In this document: one piece after another, positions 28,535 to 39,463 of the stretch
Layout of the letters: every line of letters starts with the position of its first letter
Position numbering within the stretch: position 1 is the stretch's first letter
NCBI GenBank assembly: GCA_905236985.1
Contig: CAJORF010000066.1
Coordinates: 1 to 64,000, forward strand
Source of the DNA: an uncultured Bacteroidaceae bacterium
GTDB lineage: Bacteria > Bacteroidota > Bacteroidia > Bacteroidales > Bacteroidaceae
Length of the DNA: 64,000 nt
Reading direction: 5' to 3'
Made by a program: the position numbers and the translations under genes
The notes under the pieces: model-generated
What the model was told of the DNA's origin: nothing
What the model saw: only the letters and a program-made list of their open reading frames with translations
The model's database searches: none

Positions 28535-29281
28535 TTACTTGTCCTTCTTGGTGGCAATCACCTGACCGGCATATTTCACGCTGATGGTTTTGTAGCGGTT
28601 CCATCCGGCTTTGTCGAGTCCTTCGCTCTGGAAGGTCTTCATGCGGCTGAACTTGTCCTCGATGTTGGAGGTGTCGCCCAGGATGATGATGTGCTCGCCG
28701 ATGCGCGGCGTGAGTGAGATATCACCGTCGGCATCCACATGAACCTCTTGTATCTGATCGCGCCAGTAGGGATCTGTGGTGAGCGTCGTGGCAAGCGGCA
28801 TATAGAGGTCGCCTGCAGTAGCGCGCTGTACGTTTCCTGTCATCACAATGAGATCGATAACGTGGTGCCCGCGTGGCATTGTGCCTCCGCAATTGTCGAT
28901 ATAGAAATCCTCGCCGGCGGCATTGATGACGTGCATGATGGGGATACGCGGTGTCACCTGCATGGTGATCTTGCCGTCAGCAGTCGCATAGCACAATGCC
29001 TGATCGATGTAAGGGCTGGCCACAAGGACGGACTCCAACTGTGCGAGGTCGATATCCTTGATGGCCTTGCCTTCGGGGAAGAGTTTTTCCTTCGCGAGCA
29101 GTTCGCGCACTTCATTCTCGTTGATGAAGTCCGTATGTTGGTCGTCTTTGATGACGATATCCAGCCCCTTACAGTCTGGATCCTGTGCAGGGCGGTTGAA
29201 AGTCGTCAGAGCAAAGACAAAGTATGCTGCAACGCCTAACAAGATGACAATTTTCAGAAAAGTCTTATACACAGGGCGCAT
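28535..29281 (-). CDS. ftsQ: Cell division protein FtsQ-like
   Basis: N-terminal TM, POTRA-like, position between ftsA and murC. Confidence 0.85.
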   Translation of the reverse strand: MRPVYKTFLKIVILLGVAAYFVFALTTFNRPAQDPDCKGLDIVIKDDQHTDFINENEVRELLAKEKLFPEGKAIKDIDLAQLESVLVASPYIDQALCYATADGKITMQVTPRIPIMHVINAAGEDFYIDNCGGTMPRGHHVIDLIVMTGNVQRATAGDLYMPLATTLTTDPYWRDQIQEVHVDADGDISLTPRIGEHIIILGDTSNIEDKFSRMKTFQSEGLDKAGWNRYKTISVKYAGQVIATKKDK

Positions 29282-29298
29282 ATTTCAGATGAAAAAAA

Positions 29299-29330
29299 AC
29301 AGATGAACAGATGAACAGATGAACAGATGA
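29299..29330. repeat. Tandem repeat ACAGATGA x4 between murC and ftsQ
   Basis: Four perfect 8-bp copies then a degenerate copy (ACAAATTA). Confidence 0.95.
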
Positions 29331-29335
29331 ACAAA

Positions 29336-30706
29336 TTAACAGTTGCTTCTTTCTTCTACGATCTTAGCGATTTCATCGGCATAGTTGTCGAGGTCGCCTG
29401 CACCAAGGGTGATGAGGACATCGAAGTCGAGCGAGCGCACGACACGGAGCACATCGTCCTTACAGATGAGGCGATGGGCTACGCCAGGGCGCAGATGGTC
29501 GAGGATGAGCTGGCTCGTGATGCCCTCAATGGGCAACTCACGGGCAGGATAGATCTCCGTGAGGATCACCTCGTCGAGCTGTGACAGAGCATCAGCAAAC
29601 TCGCGGTAGAAGTCGCGGGTGCGGGTGTAGAGATGAGGCTGGAAGATGCCTACGATGCGCTTGTCGGGATAGACTTCGCGGATGCTGAGGATGCTCTGGC
29701 GAATCTCCTCGGGATGGTGGGCATAGTCACTGAGATAGGCTTTGTCGGCATTCTTCACATGGAAGTCAAAGCGACGGTCAACACCCTTGAAAGAGGCCAT
29801 CCCGCGACGAATCTCATCAGACGTGAGACCAGCAATCTGAGCCAAAGCCATCGCTGCGATGCCGTTCTCGATATTCACGCTAACAGGTACGCCCAACTCT
29901 ACGTCTTCGATATTTCCCAGGGGCGAAACGAGGTCGAAACAAATCTCACCGCCACCCATGCGGATGTTCGTGGCGTGGAAATCGCCACTCTCCCGACCGT
30001 AGGTGAACGTGGTGACGCCCTCCTGCGTGTTGGGCTGCATCTTCAGTCCCTCATGGATGACGAGGTAGCCATCCTTTTGGATGAGCTCGGTGTAGTGGCG
30101 GAAGCTCTCGAGATAAGCCTCTTCGGTGCCGTAGATGTCGAGGTGGTCGGGGTCAGTGGCTGTGATGGCAGTGGCAAAGGGGGTGAGCCAATGGAAGGAA
30201 CGGTCAAATTCATCAGCCTCGATGACCACATAGTCGCTCTTGGGAGCAAGGATATAGTTGGAGTTGTAGTTTTTGGTGATTCCACCGAGGAAAGCGTTGC
30301 AATCGACATGGCTCTGATGCAGCAGATGGGCTGTCATGCTGGAGGTTGTCGTCTTGCCGTGAGTGCCTGCTACGCAGAGACCTTTGTGAGCGCGTGTGAG
30401 CTCGCCGAGCACCTGTGCGCGCTTCTGTACATCAAAGTGGTGGGCGAGGAAATATTGCAGCTCGGTATGTTCAGCGGGAATAGCCGGCGTATAGACAACG
30501 AGCGTCTCTGCTTCATCGAGGAAAGCCTCTGGAATTTGGTGGACATCGTCCTCGAAGTGGATGAGGCCCCCTTCGCGTTCAAGCTCTTGCGTCAGGGGTG
30601 TCGGTGTCTTGTCGTAACCTCCGACGATGAGCCCGCGCTGCAAGTAGTAGCGTGCGATGGCACTCATCCCAATGCCTCCAATACCTATGAAATATACTGC
30701 CTTCAT
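29336..30706 (-). CDS. murC: UDP-N-acetylmuramate--L-alanine ligase MurC
   Basis: FIGIGGIGMSAIA, GTHGKTTTSSM. Confidence 0.96.
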   Translation of the reverse strand: MKAVYFIGIGGIGMSAIARYYLQRGLIVGGYDKTPTPLTQELEREGGLIHFEDDVHQIPEAFLDEAETLVVYTPAIPAEHTELQYFLAHHFDVQKRAQVLGELTRAHKGLCVAGTHGKTTTSSMTAHLLHQSHVDCNAFLGGITKNYNSNYILAPKSDYVVIEADEFDRSFHWLTPFATAITATDPDHLDIYGTEEAYLESFRHYTELIQKDGYLVIHEGLKMQPNTQEGVTTFTYGRESGDFHATNIRMGGGEICFDLVSPLGNIEDVELGVPVSVNIENGIAAMALAQIAGLTSDEIRRGMASFKGVDRRFDFHVKNADKAYLSDYAHHPEEIRQSILSIREVYPDKRIVGIFQPHLYTRTRDFYREFADALSQLDEVILTEIYPARELPIEGITSQLILDHLRPGVAHRLICKDDVLRVVRSLDFDVLITLGAGDLDNYADEIAKIVEERSNC

Positions 30707-30726
30707 ATTTTACACTTTTCTCTCTA

Positions 30727-31836
30727 TCATTTTTCACCCAGTTTGATCACTTCCTCTGCGATGATTCGTGCCGAATCGGGCAAGGCCATTGCAAGGGCAT
30801 TCTGCCCAAGTCGCCGTAGCGTGGCATCGTCCTTGGCCGTTGTAACAGCCAGAGGGAGGAGCTGCACGCGAGCATCAGAGTCGCGCACAAGGAGTGCTGC
30901 ATCGCGCTTGACCAAAGCCATGGCATTGTGCGTCTGATGATCCTCGGCTACATTCGGCGACGGCACAAGAATGGAAGGCTTGCCCAAGAGGCATAGCTCG
31001 GAGATGCTGCTGGCACCTGCACGACTGATGACGATGTCGGCAGCGCGGTAGGCTTCGTCCATGCGATTGATGAAATCCGTCACCTTGAGGTTCGGTGGGC
31101 ATCCCTCCTTGGAAAGCTGTCGCTTGATGGACTCGAAGTAGTAGCTACCCGTCTGCCAGATGAATTGCACCTTGCTCTCGCCGATGAGGTGGAGGTGTGC
31201 CATCACGCTTTCGTTGATGGTGCGTGCGCCCAGGCTTCCTCCGATGATGAGCACCACAGGACGTATGGGGTCGAAGCCCAATTTCTCAATGGCTTCTGCA
31301 CGCGAGAGCTTACATTCGGCAAGTTGCTGACGCACGGGATTACCCGTGAGCATGATCTTCTTGGCAGGGAAGAAACGTTCCATACCCTCGTAGGCCACGC
31401 AGATCTTAGCCACCTTGTGTCCAAGCATCTTATTGGTCTTGCCTGCAAAGGAATTCTGCTCTTGGATGAGACAGGGAATGCCCATCGTTGAGGCAGCAGC
31501 CAACGTGGGGAAGCTGGCATAACCACCCACGCCAACGACGACATGAGGACCGAAATCCTTGAGAATGTGTTTGACTATCTGGTTGCTCTTCCACATCTTG
31601 AGGGGCAGACCGATATTCTTCAGCAAATGCTGGCGATCGAAGCCTGCGATAGGCAGTCCCTTGATCTCATAACCCGCTGCTGGAACGCGCTTCATTTCCA
31701 TCCGACCCTCAGCTCCGATGAAGAGGATCTCCACGTCGGATTGCAGTGATTTCAGTGCATTGGCGATGCTGAGCGCAGGGAAAATATGACCGCCTGTGCC
31801 GCCTCCGCTTATAATGACTTTAAGAGGTTGTTTCAT
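30727..31836 (-). CDS. murG: UDP-N-acetylglucosamine--N-acetylmuramyl transferase MurG
   Basis: SGGGTGGHIFPALSIA, GGSLGA, ISRAGASSISEL. Confidence 0.96.
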   Translation of the reverse strand: MKQPLKVIISGGGTGGHIFPALSIANALKSLQSDVEILFIGAEGRMEMKRVPAAGYEIKGLPIAGFDRQHLLKNIGLPLKMWKSNQIVKHILKDFGPHVVVGVGGYASFPTLAAASTMGIPCLIQEQNSFAGKTNKMLGHKVAKICVAYEGMERFFPAKKIMLTGNPVRQQLAECKLSRAEAIEKLGFDPIRPVVLIIGGSLGARTINESVMAHLHLIGESKVQFIWQTGSYYFESIKRQLSKEGCPPNLKVTDFINRMDEAYRAADIVISRAGASSISELCLLGKPSILVPSPNVAEDHQTHNAMALVKRDAALLVRDSDARVQLLPLAVTTAKDDATLRRLGQNALAMALPDSARIIAEEVIKLGEK

Positions 31837-31909
31837 CAGATACTCAATTTTGCGTGCAAATATACTAATAATAATCTTATGTTGAACGCTTTGGAACGTT
31901 TTTTTGCAT

Positions 31910-33109
31910 TTAAGCGGTAGTTTTTTCCTGACAGGTCTGTGCGTAGCGGCTCACGGAGAGGATCATACCAACGTAAGCACAGTTCACCATGATGGATGAA
32001 CCGCCACGACTAACCAGCGGCAGGGGCTGTCCCGTCACAGGGAAAAGGCCCACGGCCACCATCATATTGATCATGGCTTGCGTGACGATGAGCAGGGCCA
32101 GTCCCATGATGAGGAAGGCTGGGAAGTTCTTGTCGCATCGACTTGATATACGAGCCGCACGGTAGAGTAAGGCAATGTAGAGTAATAACACGAAAAGGCC
32201 GCCCACCAATCCCAGCTCCTCAATGATGATGGCATAGATGAAGTCAGAGTAAGCCTGCGGCAGGAAATCGCGCACCTCGGAGTTGCCTGGACCGCAGCCG
32301 ATGATACCGCTGCTGGCCACAGCGACGTGAGCCTGCGTGATCTGGGGATTGGTGTTGAGGTCATACATCATGGGATCATCGGGCATAGCAGTGTGGTTGC
32401 GCACGCGGTGAGCCCACGTCGTTAAACGCTTCATGCCAGGCAGGTCGCTGGCCGCCTCCAATGTGGATTCGGGGGTGAAGCGCAGCACGGAAAAACCGAT
32501 GGCTCCACCGATGACGATGAGCCCAATCAGCACACTCAGCTGTTTCCAAGGCACATTGCCCACGAACATCATCAGGATAACCACGATGAAGGTGAAGCCC
32601 GCCGTCGAAAGGTTCTCCGTCACAATGAGTCCGCAGATGACGAAAGCGATGCCGAGTATCCACTTGAAAGCATTGTTCGTAGCACCTTTCTCGTCGCGCA
32701 TGACACTGAGCAGCCAAGCCACCACGACAATGAGCGATCCCTTGGCGATCTCCGAAGGTTGGAACGAGACGCCTGCGATACTCAGCCAGCGGGCTGCACC
32801 GTTGGTGCCTTTCGTAAACATCGCCGCCACCAGCAGTAGCACACTCAGTAAGGGGCCGATGATGACAATCCAACTGAAATAGCGATAGGGGATGCGATGC
32901 ACCACCCACGCAACGCCGACACCTACGAGCAAGTACAGCCCGTGCATGAGTACAGGACTCCAGTAGGCGACCTTGCCGTAAGTCATGTTGCTTGATGCGC
33001 TATACACTTCGAGGACGGAGATGATACACAGGAAGAACAAAATCATCCAGATGACTTTGTCGCCTTCAAAAAAATGGCCGATATTGACTGCCTTGTTGCG
33101 TATGGTCAT
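31910..33109 (-). CDS. ftsW: Lipid II polymerase FtsW (SEDS family)
   Basis: SEDS motifs, PLVSRGGSSIM. Confidence 0.94.
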   Translation of the reverse strand: MTIRNKAVNIGHFFEGDKVIWMILFFLCIISVLEVYSASSNMTYGKVAYWSPVLMHGLYLLVGVGVAWVVHRIPYRYFSWIVIIGPLLSVLLLVAAMFTKGTNGAARWLSIAGVSFQPSEIAKGSLIVVVAWLLSVMRDEKGATNNAFKWILGIAFVICGLIVTENLSTAGFTFIVVILMMFVGNVPWKQLSVLIGLIVIGGAIGFSVLRFTPESTLEAASDLPGMKRLTTWAHRVRNHTAMPDDPMMYDLNTNPQITQAHVAVASSGIIGCGPGNSEVRDFLPQAYSDFIYAIIIEELGLVGGLFVLLLYIALLYRAARISSRCDKNFPAFLIMGLALLIVTQAMINMMVAVGLFPVTGQPLPLVSRGGSSIMVNCAYVGMILSVSRYAQTCQEKTTA

Positions 33110-33187
33110 GGAAGGTAGTTGTTGTTTCGTTTGACGATAAGCATTTCACGTTGAATGTTATTCCAATGAGGATTGTGGGTTGTTCCG

Positions 33188-34519
33188 TCACAGGGCACGG
33201 GCAAGGCACTTGAATTGTTCGCCGCGATCCTCCATATTCTTGAAGAGGTCGAAGCTGGCGCAGCAGGGCGAGAGGAGGATGGTATCACCAGGCTTGGCCA
33301 TACGGTAGCAGGCATCGACGCAGTCTTTCATCGAATGGGTCTCAGCTACGGGTAAGCCCATAGGATCGAAGAAGTCGTGCAGCTTGCGGTTGTCAACGCC
33401 CAGATAGACAAGCCCCTTGCATTTCTTTGCGACGAGATCCTTGATCTGGTTGTAGTCGTTGCCTTTGTCGAGGCCGCCGAGGATGAGGATTGTGGGCTGC
33501 TTCATACTTTCCAGTGCGTACCAACAGGCATCGACATTCGTGGCTTTGGAGTCGTTGATGAAAGTGACGCCGTGTACCTTACAGACAAACTCCAGACGGT
33601 GTTCCACGCCCTCGAAGTCGCCCAGACTCTCACGGATGACCTCGTTAGAGATGCCGCTCAGATCAGCTGTGATGCCAGCCGCCAGTGAGTTATAGAGGTT
33701 GTGCTTGCCGCTGAGTGCGAGGGCTTCCTGCTCCATATTGAAAGGCGTAGGGTGTTCAATGATGTATTCTCCGTCGGAAATGTACCCAATCATCCCGTCT
33801 TTCTTGATGATGCTGAAGGGGCACATACGGCTCTCGATGTGGTACTTGTCGAGCTCGCGCTGGATGACGGGGTCATCGTTCCAGAACACGAAGGCGTCAT
33901 CCTTGGTCTGATTCTGCAAGATGCGCATCTTCGCATCGGCATACTCCTGCATGGAGTTGTGATAGCGGTCGAGGTGGTCAGGCGTAATGTTCAGCAACAC
34001 GGCAATGTTGGCCCGGAAGTCGTACATATTGTCCAGTTGGAAGCTCGACAGCTCGATGACATAGTAGGCATGAGGCTCCTCGGCCACCTGGAGTGCCAGA
34101 CTGCGTCCGATATTACCCGCCAAACCCACATCGTAGCCAGCTTTCTTGAAGATGTGGTAGATGAGGCTCGTCGTGGTGGTTTTGCCGTTGGAACCGGTGA
34201 TACAGATCATCTTGGCATCGGTGTAGCGCCCCGCAAACTCTATCTCGCTGATGATGGGAATGCCCACCGCTTTGATCTTCTGAATCATCGGTGCTGTGTC
34301 GGGGATGCCAGGGCTCTTGATGATCTCGTCGGCGTTGAGGACGAGCGTCTCCGTGTGCTGTCCCTCTTCCCATTCGATGCCGTGTGCGATGAGCATCTCC
34401 TTATAGTTAGGCTTAATCTTGCCCATATCGGTGACGAAGACCTCAAAGCCTTCTTTCTGAGCCAGTACGGCGGCTCCCACGCCACTCTCTGCAGCTCCAA
34501 GTATGACAATTCTTTTCAT
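33188..34519 (-). CDS. murD: UDP-N-acetylmuramoyl-L-alanine--D-glutamate ligase MurD
   Basis: ITGSNGKTTTTSL, NDSKATN, SPGIPDTAP. Confidence 0.95.
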   Translation of the reverse strand: MKRIVILGAAESGVGAAVLAQKEGFEVFVTDMGKIKPNYKEMLIAHGIEWEEGQHTETLVLNADEIIKSPGIPDTAPMIQKIKAVGIPIISEIEFAGRYTDAKMICITGSNGKTTTTSLIYHIFKKAGYDVGLAGNIGRSLALQVAEEPHAYYVIELSSFQLDNMYDFRANIAVLLNITPDHLDRYHNSMQEYADAKMRILQNQTKDDAFVFWNDDPVIQRELDKYHIESRMCPFSIIKKDGMIGYISDGEYIIEHPTPFNMEQEALALSGKHNLYNSLAAGITADLSGISNEVIRESLGDFEGVEHRLEFVCKVHGVTFINDSKATNVDACWYALESMKQPTILILGGLDKGNDYNQIKDLVAKKCKGLVYLGVDNRKLHDFFDPMGLPVAETHSMKDCVDACYRMAKPGDTILLSPCCASFDLFKNMEDRGEQFKCLARAL

Positions 34520-34546
34520 GTTAACGTTCAATTTTCAACTTTCAAC

Positions 34547-35809
34547 TTATCTTATCTTCAACGTGACGATGGCGAGTGCGCACATCATGATGGTGATAAT
34601 CCAGAATCGCGTCGTGATCTTCGACTCCAACCAACATCCTTTCGGCCAGTTCAGCAGCACCTTGAAGTCAGCAGGCAGCTGACCTGGCTTCACGCGGAAG
34701 GTGTCGTGGATGGGGGCACGCTTAAAGAAGCGGAGTTTCAGGCCACGCTTGTTCCCATAGCGGGCGTAGTTGGTCTGCAACAGCACACTGAGACTCTCTA
34801 TCAAGAAGATGAAACAGATGAGCGGCAGCAACAGTTCTTTGTGGATGATAATGGCCGTCACGGCAATGATGCCACCGATGGCCAGCGAACCTGTATCGCC
34901 CATGAAGATCTGAGCCGGATAGGCGTTGTACCACAGGAAACCAATGAGGGCTCCTACGAAGGCCATGAGGAAGACCACCAGCTCCTCGGATCCTGGCACA
35001 TACATGATATTTAGATATGCGGCGAATGTCGTATGCGATGACACATAGGCCAAGATAGCCAACGCCAAGCACATGATGGCTGAGTTGCCCGCACACATTC
35101 CGTCCATTCCATCGTTCATGTTGGCTCCGTTGGAGACTGCCATCACGATGAAGATCGTTACCACTACGAACAGTCCCCAGCCAGCAGCCGTCTTCCAGTC
35201 GCCGAGCCATGAGAAGGCTTCCGTATAGCTCAGGTTATTGTTCTTGACGAATGGTATGGTAGTGAGGGTGCTCTTCACGGGTTCGCTCTTGTGTACAATC
35301 TCCACTCCGTTCTGATGTTGGATGCTGATATTCTCGCGAATGACGGCATCTGGACTCAACCAAAGCACGAGGCCGACAGACAGACCTAAGACAGCCTGTC
35401 CCAACAGTTTGGTGATGGGTTTAATACCGTCCTTGCTTTTCTTCATCTTCGTGTAATCATCGATGAAACCGAGTAATCCGAGCCAAAGAGTCGTACCCAG
35501 CATCAGGAGCATATAGATATTGCGCAGGCGTCCAAAGAGGAGCACAGGAACGACAGTGGCTACGATGATGATGACACCGCCCATGGAGGGCACACCCACC
35601 TTATCGACACCGTAGGGGTCGATGCTGGCAGGACGCTGTTCCTCGCTGAATTTACGTTTTTTCATCCACTTGATGAACCATTCACCGAACCACGCTGAGA
35701 TAATCAGCGACAGCACCAGCGTCAGAATCGCGCGGAAGGAGATGTAACTCCACATGTGAGAGCCAGGTATGCCAAACTCACCGAGATAACGAAAGAGATA
35801 GTAGAGCAT
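34547..35809 (-). CDS. mraY: Phospho-N-acetylmuramoyl-pentapeptide transferase MraY
   Basis: GVPSMGGVIII, DDYTKMKK, NGANMNDGMDGMCAG. Confidence 0.96.
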   Translation of the reverse strand: MLYYLFRYLGEFGIPGSHMWSYISFRAILTLVLSLIISAWFGEWFIKWMKKRKFSEEQRPASIDPYGVDKVGVPSMGGVIIIVATVVPVLLFGRLRNIYMLLMLGTTLWLGLLGFIDDYTKMKKSKDGIKPITKLLGQAVLGLSVGLVLWLSPDAVIRENISIQHQNGVEIVHKSEPVKSTLTTIPFVKNNNLSYTEAFSWLGDWKTAAGWGLFVVVTIFIVMAVSNGANMNDGMDGMCAGNSAIMCLALAILAYVSSHTTFAAYLNIMYVPGSEELVVFLMAFVGALIGFLWYNAYPAQIFMGDTGSLAIGGIIAVTAIIIHKELLLPLICFIFLIESLSVLLQTNYARYGNKRGLKLRFFKRAPIHDTFRVKPGQLPADFKVLLNWPKGCWLESKITTRFWIITIMMCALAIVTLKIR

Positions 35810-35852
35810 CTATGTAACGGATTATGGATAATGGACAATGAAAAGTGAAAAA

Positions 35853-37307
35853 CTAGAGGCCGAATACTTCGCGGACGATCTCGTGGTCATCGAAGTGGTG
35901 TTTGACACCCTTGATCTCCTGATAGTCCTCATGACCCTTGCCTGCAATGAGGATGACATCGCCTGGCTGAGCCATCATGCAGGCCGTCCGGATGGCTTCG
36001 CGACGATCCACGATGCTGATCACCTTGCGCTTGTCTTCGGGGTCGGTGATGCCTGCGAGCATATCGCGGATGATGTCTTCAGGCTCCTCGAAGCGGGGAT
36101 TGTCGGAGGTGATGATGACGCGGTCTGAAGCACGCACTGCACTCTGCGCCATCAGTGGCCGTTTGCCCTTATCTCGGTTGCCACCAGCACCGCAGACCGT
36201 GATGCACTGCCCTGGCTTCTTCAGGATCTCATTGATCGTGGCGAGCACATTGTCGAGCGCATCAGGGGTATGGGCGTAATCAACGATGGCAGTGACACCT
36301 TCTGGGGATCGGATGGCTTCGAACCGACCGTTGACAGGATGCATGGCACTCAATGCCACCAACACATCCTCGGCGGACTTGCCCAAACATACAGCTGTTC
36401 CATAGACGGCAAGCAGATTAGCCACGTTGAAACGTCCGATGAATTGAACGAAAACCTCGCGTCCGCAGATATTCAGTGTCATACCATCAAAGCCTTCTTC
36501 GAGGACACGGGCATGGAAGTCGGCCATAGCACGCAGACTGTAGGTCTTCACTTCAGCCTGGGTGTTCTGTGTCATGAACAGTCCGTTCTTGTCATCGGCA
36601 TTGATGACGGCGAAAGAACCTTTGGGCAGCATATCGAAGAAACTCTTCTTGGCATCGCGATAGGCTTCGAACGTCTTGTGATAGTCGAGATGGTCACGCG
36701 TCAGGTTGGTGAAGATGCCACCCATGAACGTCAAGCCTGCGATACGACGCTGTGCAACGCTATGTGAGCTGACCTCCATGAACGCATACTTGCAACCAGC
36801 AGCCGCCATTTGTCCAAGCAGTCGGTTCAGCGTGATGGGGTCAGGTGTTGTGTGAGTGGTGGGTAAAGCCTCGCCGTCGATATAGTTGCAGACCGTGGAT
36901 AGGAGACCGCACTTGTAGCCGAAACGACGGAACATATTATATAATAAGGTGGCAATGGTTGTCTTGCCGTTGGTGCCAGTTACGCCGATCAAATCGAGCT
37001 TTTCAGTGGGGTCGCCGAAGAAATGGTGAGCCAACAGCCCAACAATGCCTTCGCTGTCCTCCACCTGAACGAAGGTGACGCTTGAGGGCATATCCTCGGG
37101 TAAGGTCTGGCAGATGATGGCTGCCGCACCCTGTTCGATGGCCTTAGCGATGAAATGATGGCCGTCAACCTGTGTGCCAGGAACGGCAATGAAGAGATGT
37201 CCAGCCTCTACCTTGCGAGAGTCGATAGCGATGTCCGTTATCTCGACAGCTGTGTCGCCCGTCACCTGAATGGGCTTGATCACTTGAAGGAGTTCAGATA
37301 GTTTCAT
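35853..37307 (-). CDS. murE: UDP-MurNAc-tripeptide synthetase MurE
   Basis: [39 protein letters not shown]. Confidence 0.95.
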   Translation of the reverse strand: MKLSELLQVIKPIQVTGDTAVEITDIAIDSRKVEAGHLFIAVPGTQVDGHHFIAKAIEQGAAAIICQTLPEDMPSSVTFVQVEDSEGIVGLLAHHFFGDPTEKLDLIGVTGTNGKTTIATLLYNMFRRFGYKCGLLSTVCNYIDGEALPTTHTTPDPITLNRLLGQMAAAGCKYAFMEVSSHSVAQRRIAGLTFMGGIFTNLTRDHLDYHKTFEAYRDAKKSFFDMLPKGSFAVINADDKNGLFMTQNTQAEVKTYSLRAMADFHARVLEEGFDGMTLNICGREVFVQFIGRFNVANLLAVYGTAVCLGKSAEDVLVALSAMHPVNGRFEAIRSPEGVTAIVDYAHTPDALDNVLATINEILKKPGQCITVCGAGGNRDKGKRPLMAQSAVRASDRVIITSDNPRFEEPEDIIRDMLAGITDPEDKRKVISIVDRREAIRTACMMAQPGDVILIAGKGHEDYQEIKGVKHHFDDHEIVREVFGL

Positions 37308-37334
37308 ATTGCATTCATTTTTATTTTTCACTTT

Positions 37335-39422
37335 TCATATTTCACTCTTCAGCATCAGCGTGATGGTCTGTCCCTTCACTGCTTTTGCACCAGCTGGAAT
37401 GCTCTGTTTCATGACACGTCCCTGACCATTCAGCCTGACCTTCAGCCCTTGCTTCTCTGCCAGACTGACGGCTTCACGTGCACCTAATCCAGTGAGATCG
37501 GGAACCTTTCCTTCTCCCACCTCAGGCATGGGCGCAGGTGTGGGACGTTCGAACACCGATGTGCTGTCCGCAGCCTCTCCAGCCTCGCGATAAACACCTT
37601 TAGTCATCACGTACTGAGCCAATTCAGAGAACACCGGGCCGCACTGTCCCCCGCCCGATGCCGGCAGTCCGCTCTTCTTGATGCAGACGATGCAGCTGTA
37701 TTTCGGAGCCTCACTGGGATAGAAGCCGCAGAAGCTCACCATATAGCGGGCGGGTGAGCCGTGGTAGCTGCCGTGTTCGTCGGCCACCTGTGCCGTTCCC
37801 GTCTTGCCGCATACCTTGAATTGTTTACATCCAGCTTTCTTACCGAGCCCCGTCTTGTCGTTGACCACGCGCTCGAGGATTTCATGGATATCCTTCAGCG
37901 TGCTGGATTTGCAGATGCGTTCCTTCACCACTTCCACAGGGAATTCCTTCAGCGTCTGGCCGTCCTTGCAAATCTCACGCACGAAACGTGGTTTTACCAT
38001 ACGTCCGTTGTTGGCAATAGCATTGTAGAAGGTCAAAGTGTAGATCGGCGGGATCTGCGTCTCATAGCCTATGCTCATCCAAGCCAGCGCAGTCTTGCTC
38101 CAATTGCTGAGATCGGGTTCCGGACGGCGTACATTGGGGAGGCCTTGTCCCTGGAAGGGCAATGAGAAAGGTTCGCCTACGCCTTCGCGAAAGAGTCCAT
38201 CAACATATTTCTGCGGATGATTAAAGTAATGATCGTCTATGATGCGGCTGACGCCTACGTTCGACGAGAACATCAGGCACTCATCCACAGAGATCTTGCG
38301 TCCGTAGCCGCCCTTGCGCCAGTTATGGTCTTTCATCAGACGACCGTGCATCTGGAAGACGCCGTTGCCAACATCGACGCTGTCTTTGCGGGTGATGACC
38401 CCGTCCTCTAATGCTACCATCATCGAGGCGGTCTTGAAGGTCGAACCGGGCTCCCATAGGTCGGTGATGGCATTGTTCTTGATTTCGGCATAGTAGTAGT
38501 TACCGGGCGTGCCTAAGCGTGTCATGTTCACGATAGCTTTAACATCGCCAGTCGCCACTTCCATCAGCACGACGACGCCGATCTCTCCGTTCACCTCATG
38601 GAGTTTGCGCACCAGGATCTTTTCGGCTGCATCTTGCATTCCGACATCAATGGTCGAGATGATATCCAATCCGTTGATGGGTTCGACATCCGTCTTGTCC
38701 ATCCACGCTTGACGCACCTTCTCGCGATGTTTCTTCCCATTCATGCCTCGCAGAATGCTGTCGTAGGCCAACTCCAGACCATTCTTGGCGGTATCGCCTC
38801 TGGATGTCAGCTCGCCCAGCGTGCGCCTTGCCATATTGCCGTACGGCCTTTGCCGCTGCGGAATCTCCTCGCCGTACATTCCAGACTTGTTGCGGCCATA
38901 GCGGGCATAGGGAAGTTTCAGGAACTCACGGTATTGAATATAGGATGCATTGCGTGCAATGATAAATGTGCGCTGACATTTCGTCGAGGTTTGTTCACGC
39001 AGTTTGGCGTTGCGGTAGGCTTGCCTGAGCAAACTCTTGTAATCGTCGATGCTCTTCTTCGGGAAAAGACGATTCAGACCATAGCACAAACTGTCCAGCT
39101 CTTGTACAAAAGTGGTGTCGCGCCATTCGCGACGTTTGCGCTCAGTGACACTGTCGTTGCGGTCAACCACTACGAGATCGACATACAGCGTGTAGATGGG
39201 CATAGACCCCACCAGCAGCTGGCCGTCAGCTGAATAAATATTGCCACGCACGGCAGGGATGTCCTTCTGCTGCGATTCCATACGCTTACGCACGACCTGC
39301 CAATAGCTGTCGTTGAGGAACATCTCGTAGGCTGCCTTGCCGATGATGGCTACGCCCGCCAGCGTCATCCCGATGATGACGACCAGGTAGCGGGGGATGG
39401 TATGTTTGCTGTCGAATCTCAT
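37335..39422 (-). CDS. ftsI: Penicillin-binding protein (FtsI/Spo0VD type) with C-terminal PASTA domain
   Basis: Transpeptidase motifs STFK (EPGSTFKTASM), SSN (MFSSNVGVS), KTG (CGKTGTAQ); PASTA tail. Confidence 0.94.
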   Translation of the reverse strand: MRFDSKHTIPRYLVVIIGMTLAGVAIIGKAAYEMFLNDSYWQVVRKRMESQQKDIPAVRGNIYSADGQLLVGSMPIYTLYVDLVVVDRNDSVTERKRREWRDTTFVQELDSLCYGLNRLFPKKSIDDYKSLLRQAYRNAKLREQTSTKCQRTFIIARNASYIQYREFLKLPYARYGRNKSGMYGEEIPQRQRPYGNMARRTLGELTSRGDTAKNGLELAYDSILRGMNGKKHREKVRQAWMDKTDVEPINGLDIISTIDVGMQDAAEKILVRKLHEVNGEIGVVVLMEVATGDVKAIVNMTRLGTPGNYYYAEIKNNAITDLWEPGSTFKTASMMVALEDGVITRKDSVDVGNGVFQMHGRLMKDHNWRKGGYGRKISVDECLMFSSNVGVSRIIDDHYFNHPQKYVDGLFREGVGEPFSLPFQGQGLPNVRRPEPDLSNWSKTALAWMSIGYETQIPPIYTLTFYNAIANNGRMVKPRFVREICKDGQTLKEFPVEVVKERICKSSTLKDIHEILERVVNDKTGLGKKAGCKQFKVCGKTGTAQVADEHGSYHGSPARYMVSFCGFYPSEAPKYSCIVCIKKSGLPASGGGQCGPVFSELAQYVMTKGVYREAGEAADSTSVFERPTPAPMPEVGEGKVPDLTGLGAREAVSLAEKQGLKVRLNGQGRVMKQSIPAGAKAVKGQTITLMLKSEI

Positions 39423-39463
39423 AAACGCTTAATTTCACTTTTACCTTATTCTCTTTTCTCTCT

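Noticed and set aside
27483-28565. 360-aa plus-strand ORF opposite ftsA/ftsQ
   Set aside because: Antisense shadow ORF over conserved ftsA; composition mirrors the opposite strand and no family motif is seen.
29633-30937. 434-aa plus-strand ORF opposite murC/murG
   Set aside because: Antisense shadow of well-conserved MurC/MurG coding sequence.
33701-35014. 437-aa plus-strand ORF opposite murD/mraY
   Set aside because: Antisense shadow ORF; MurD and MraY motifs are clear on the minus strand.
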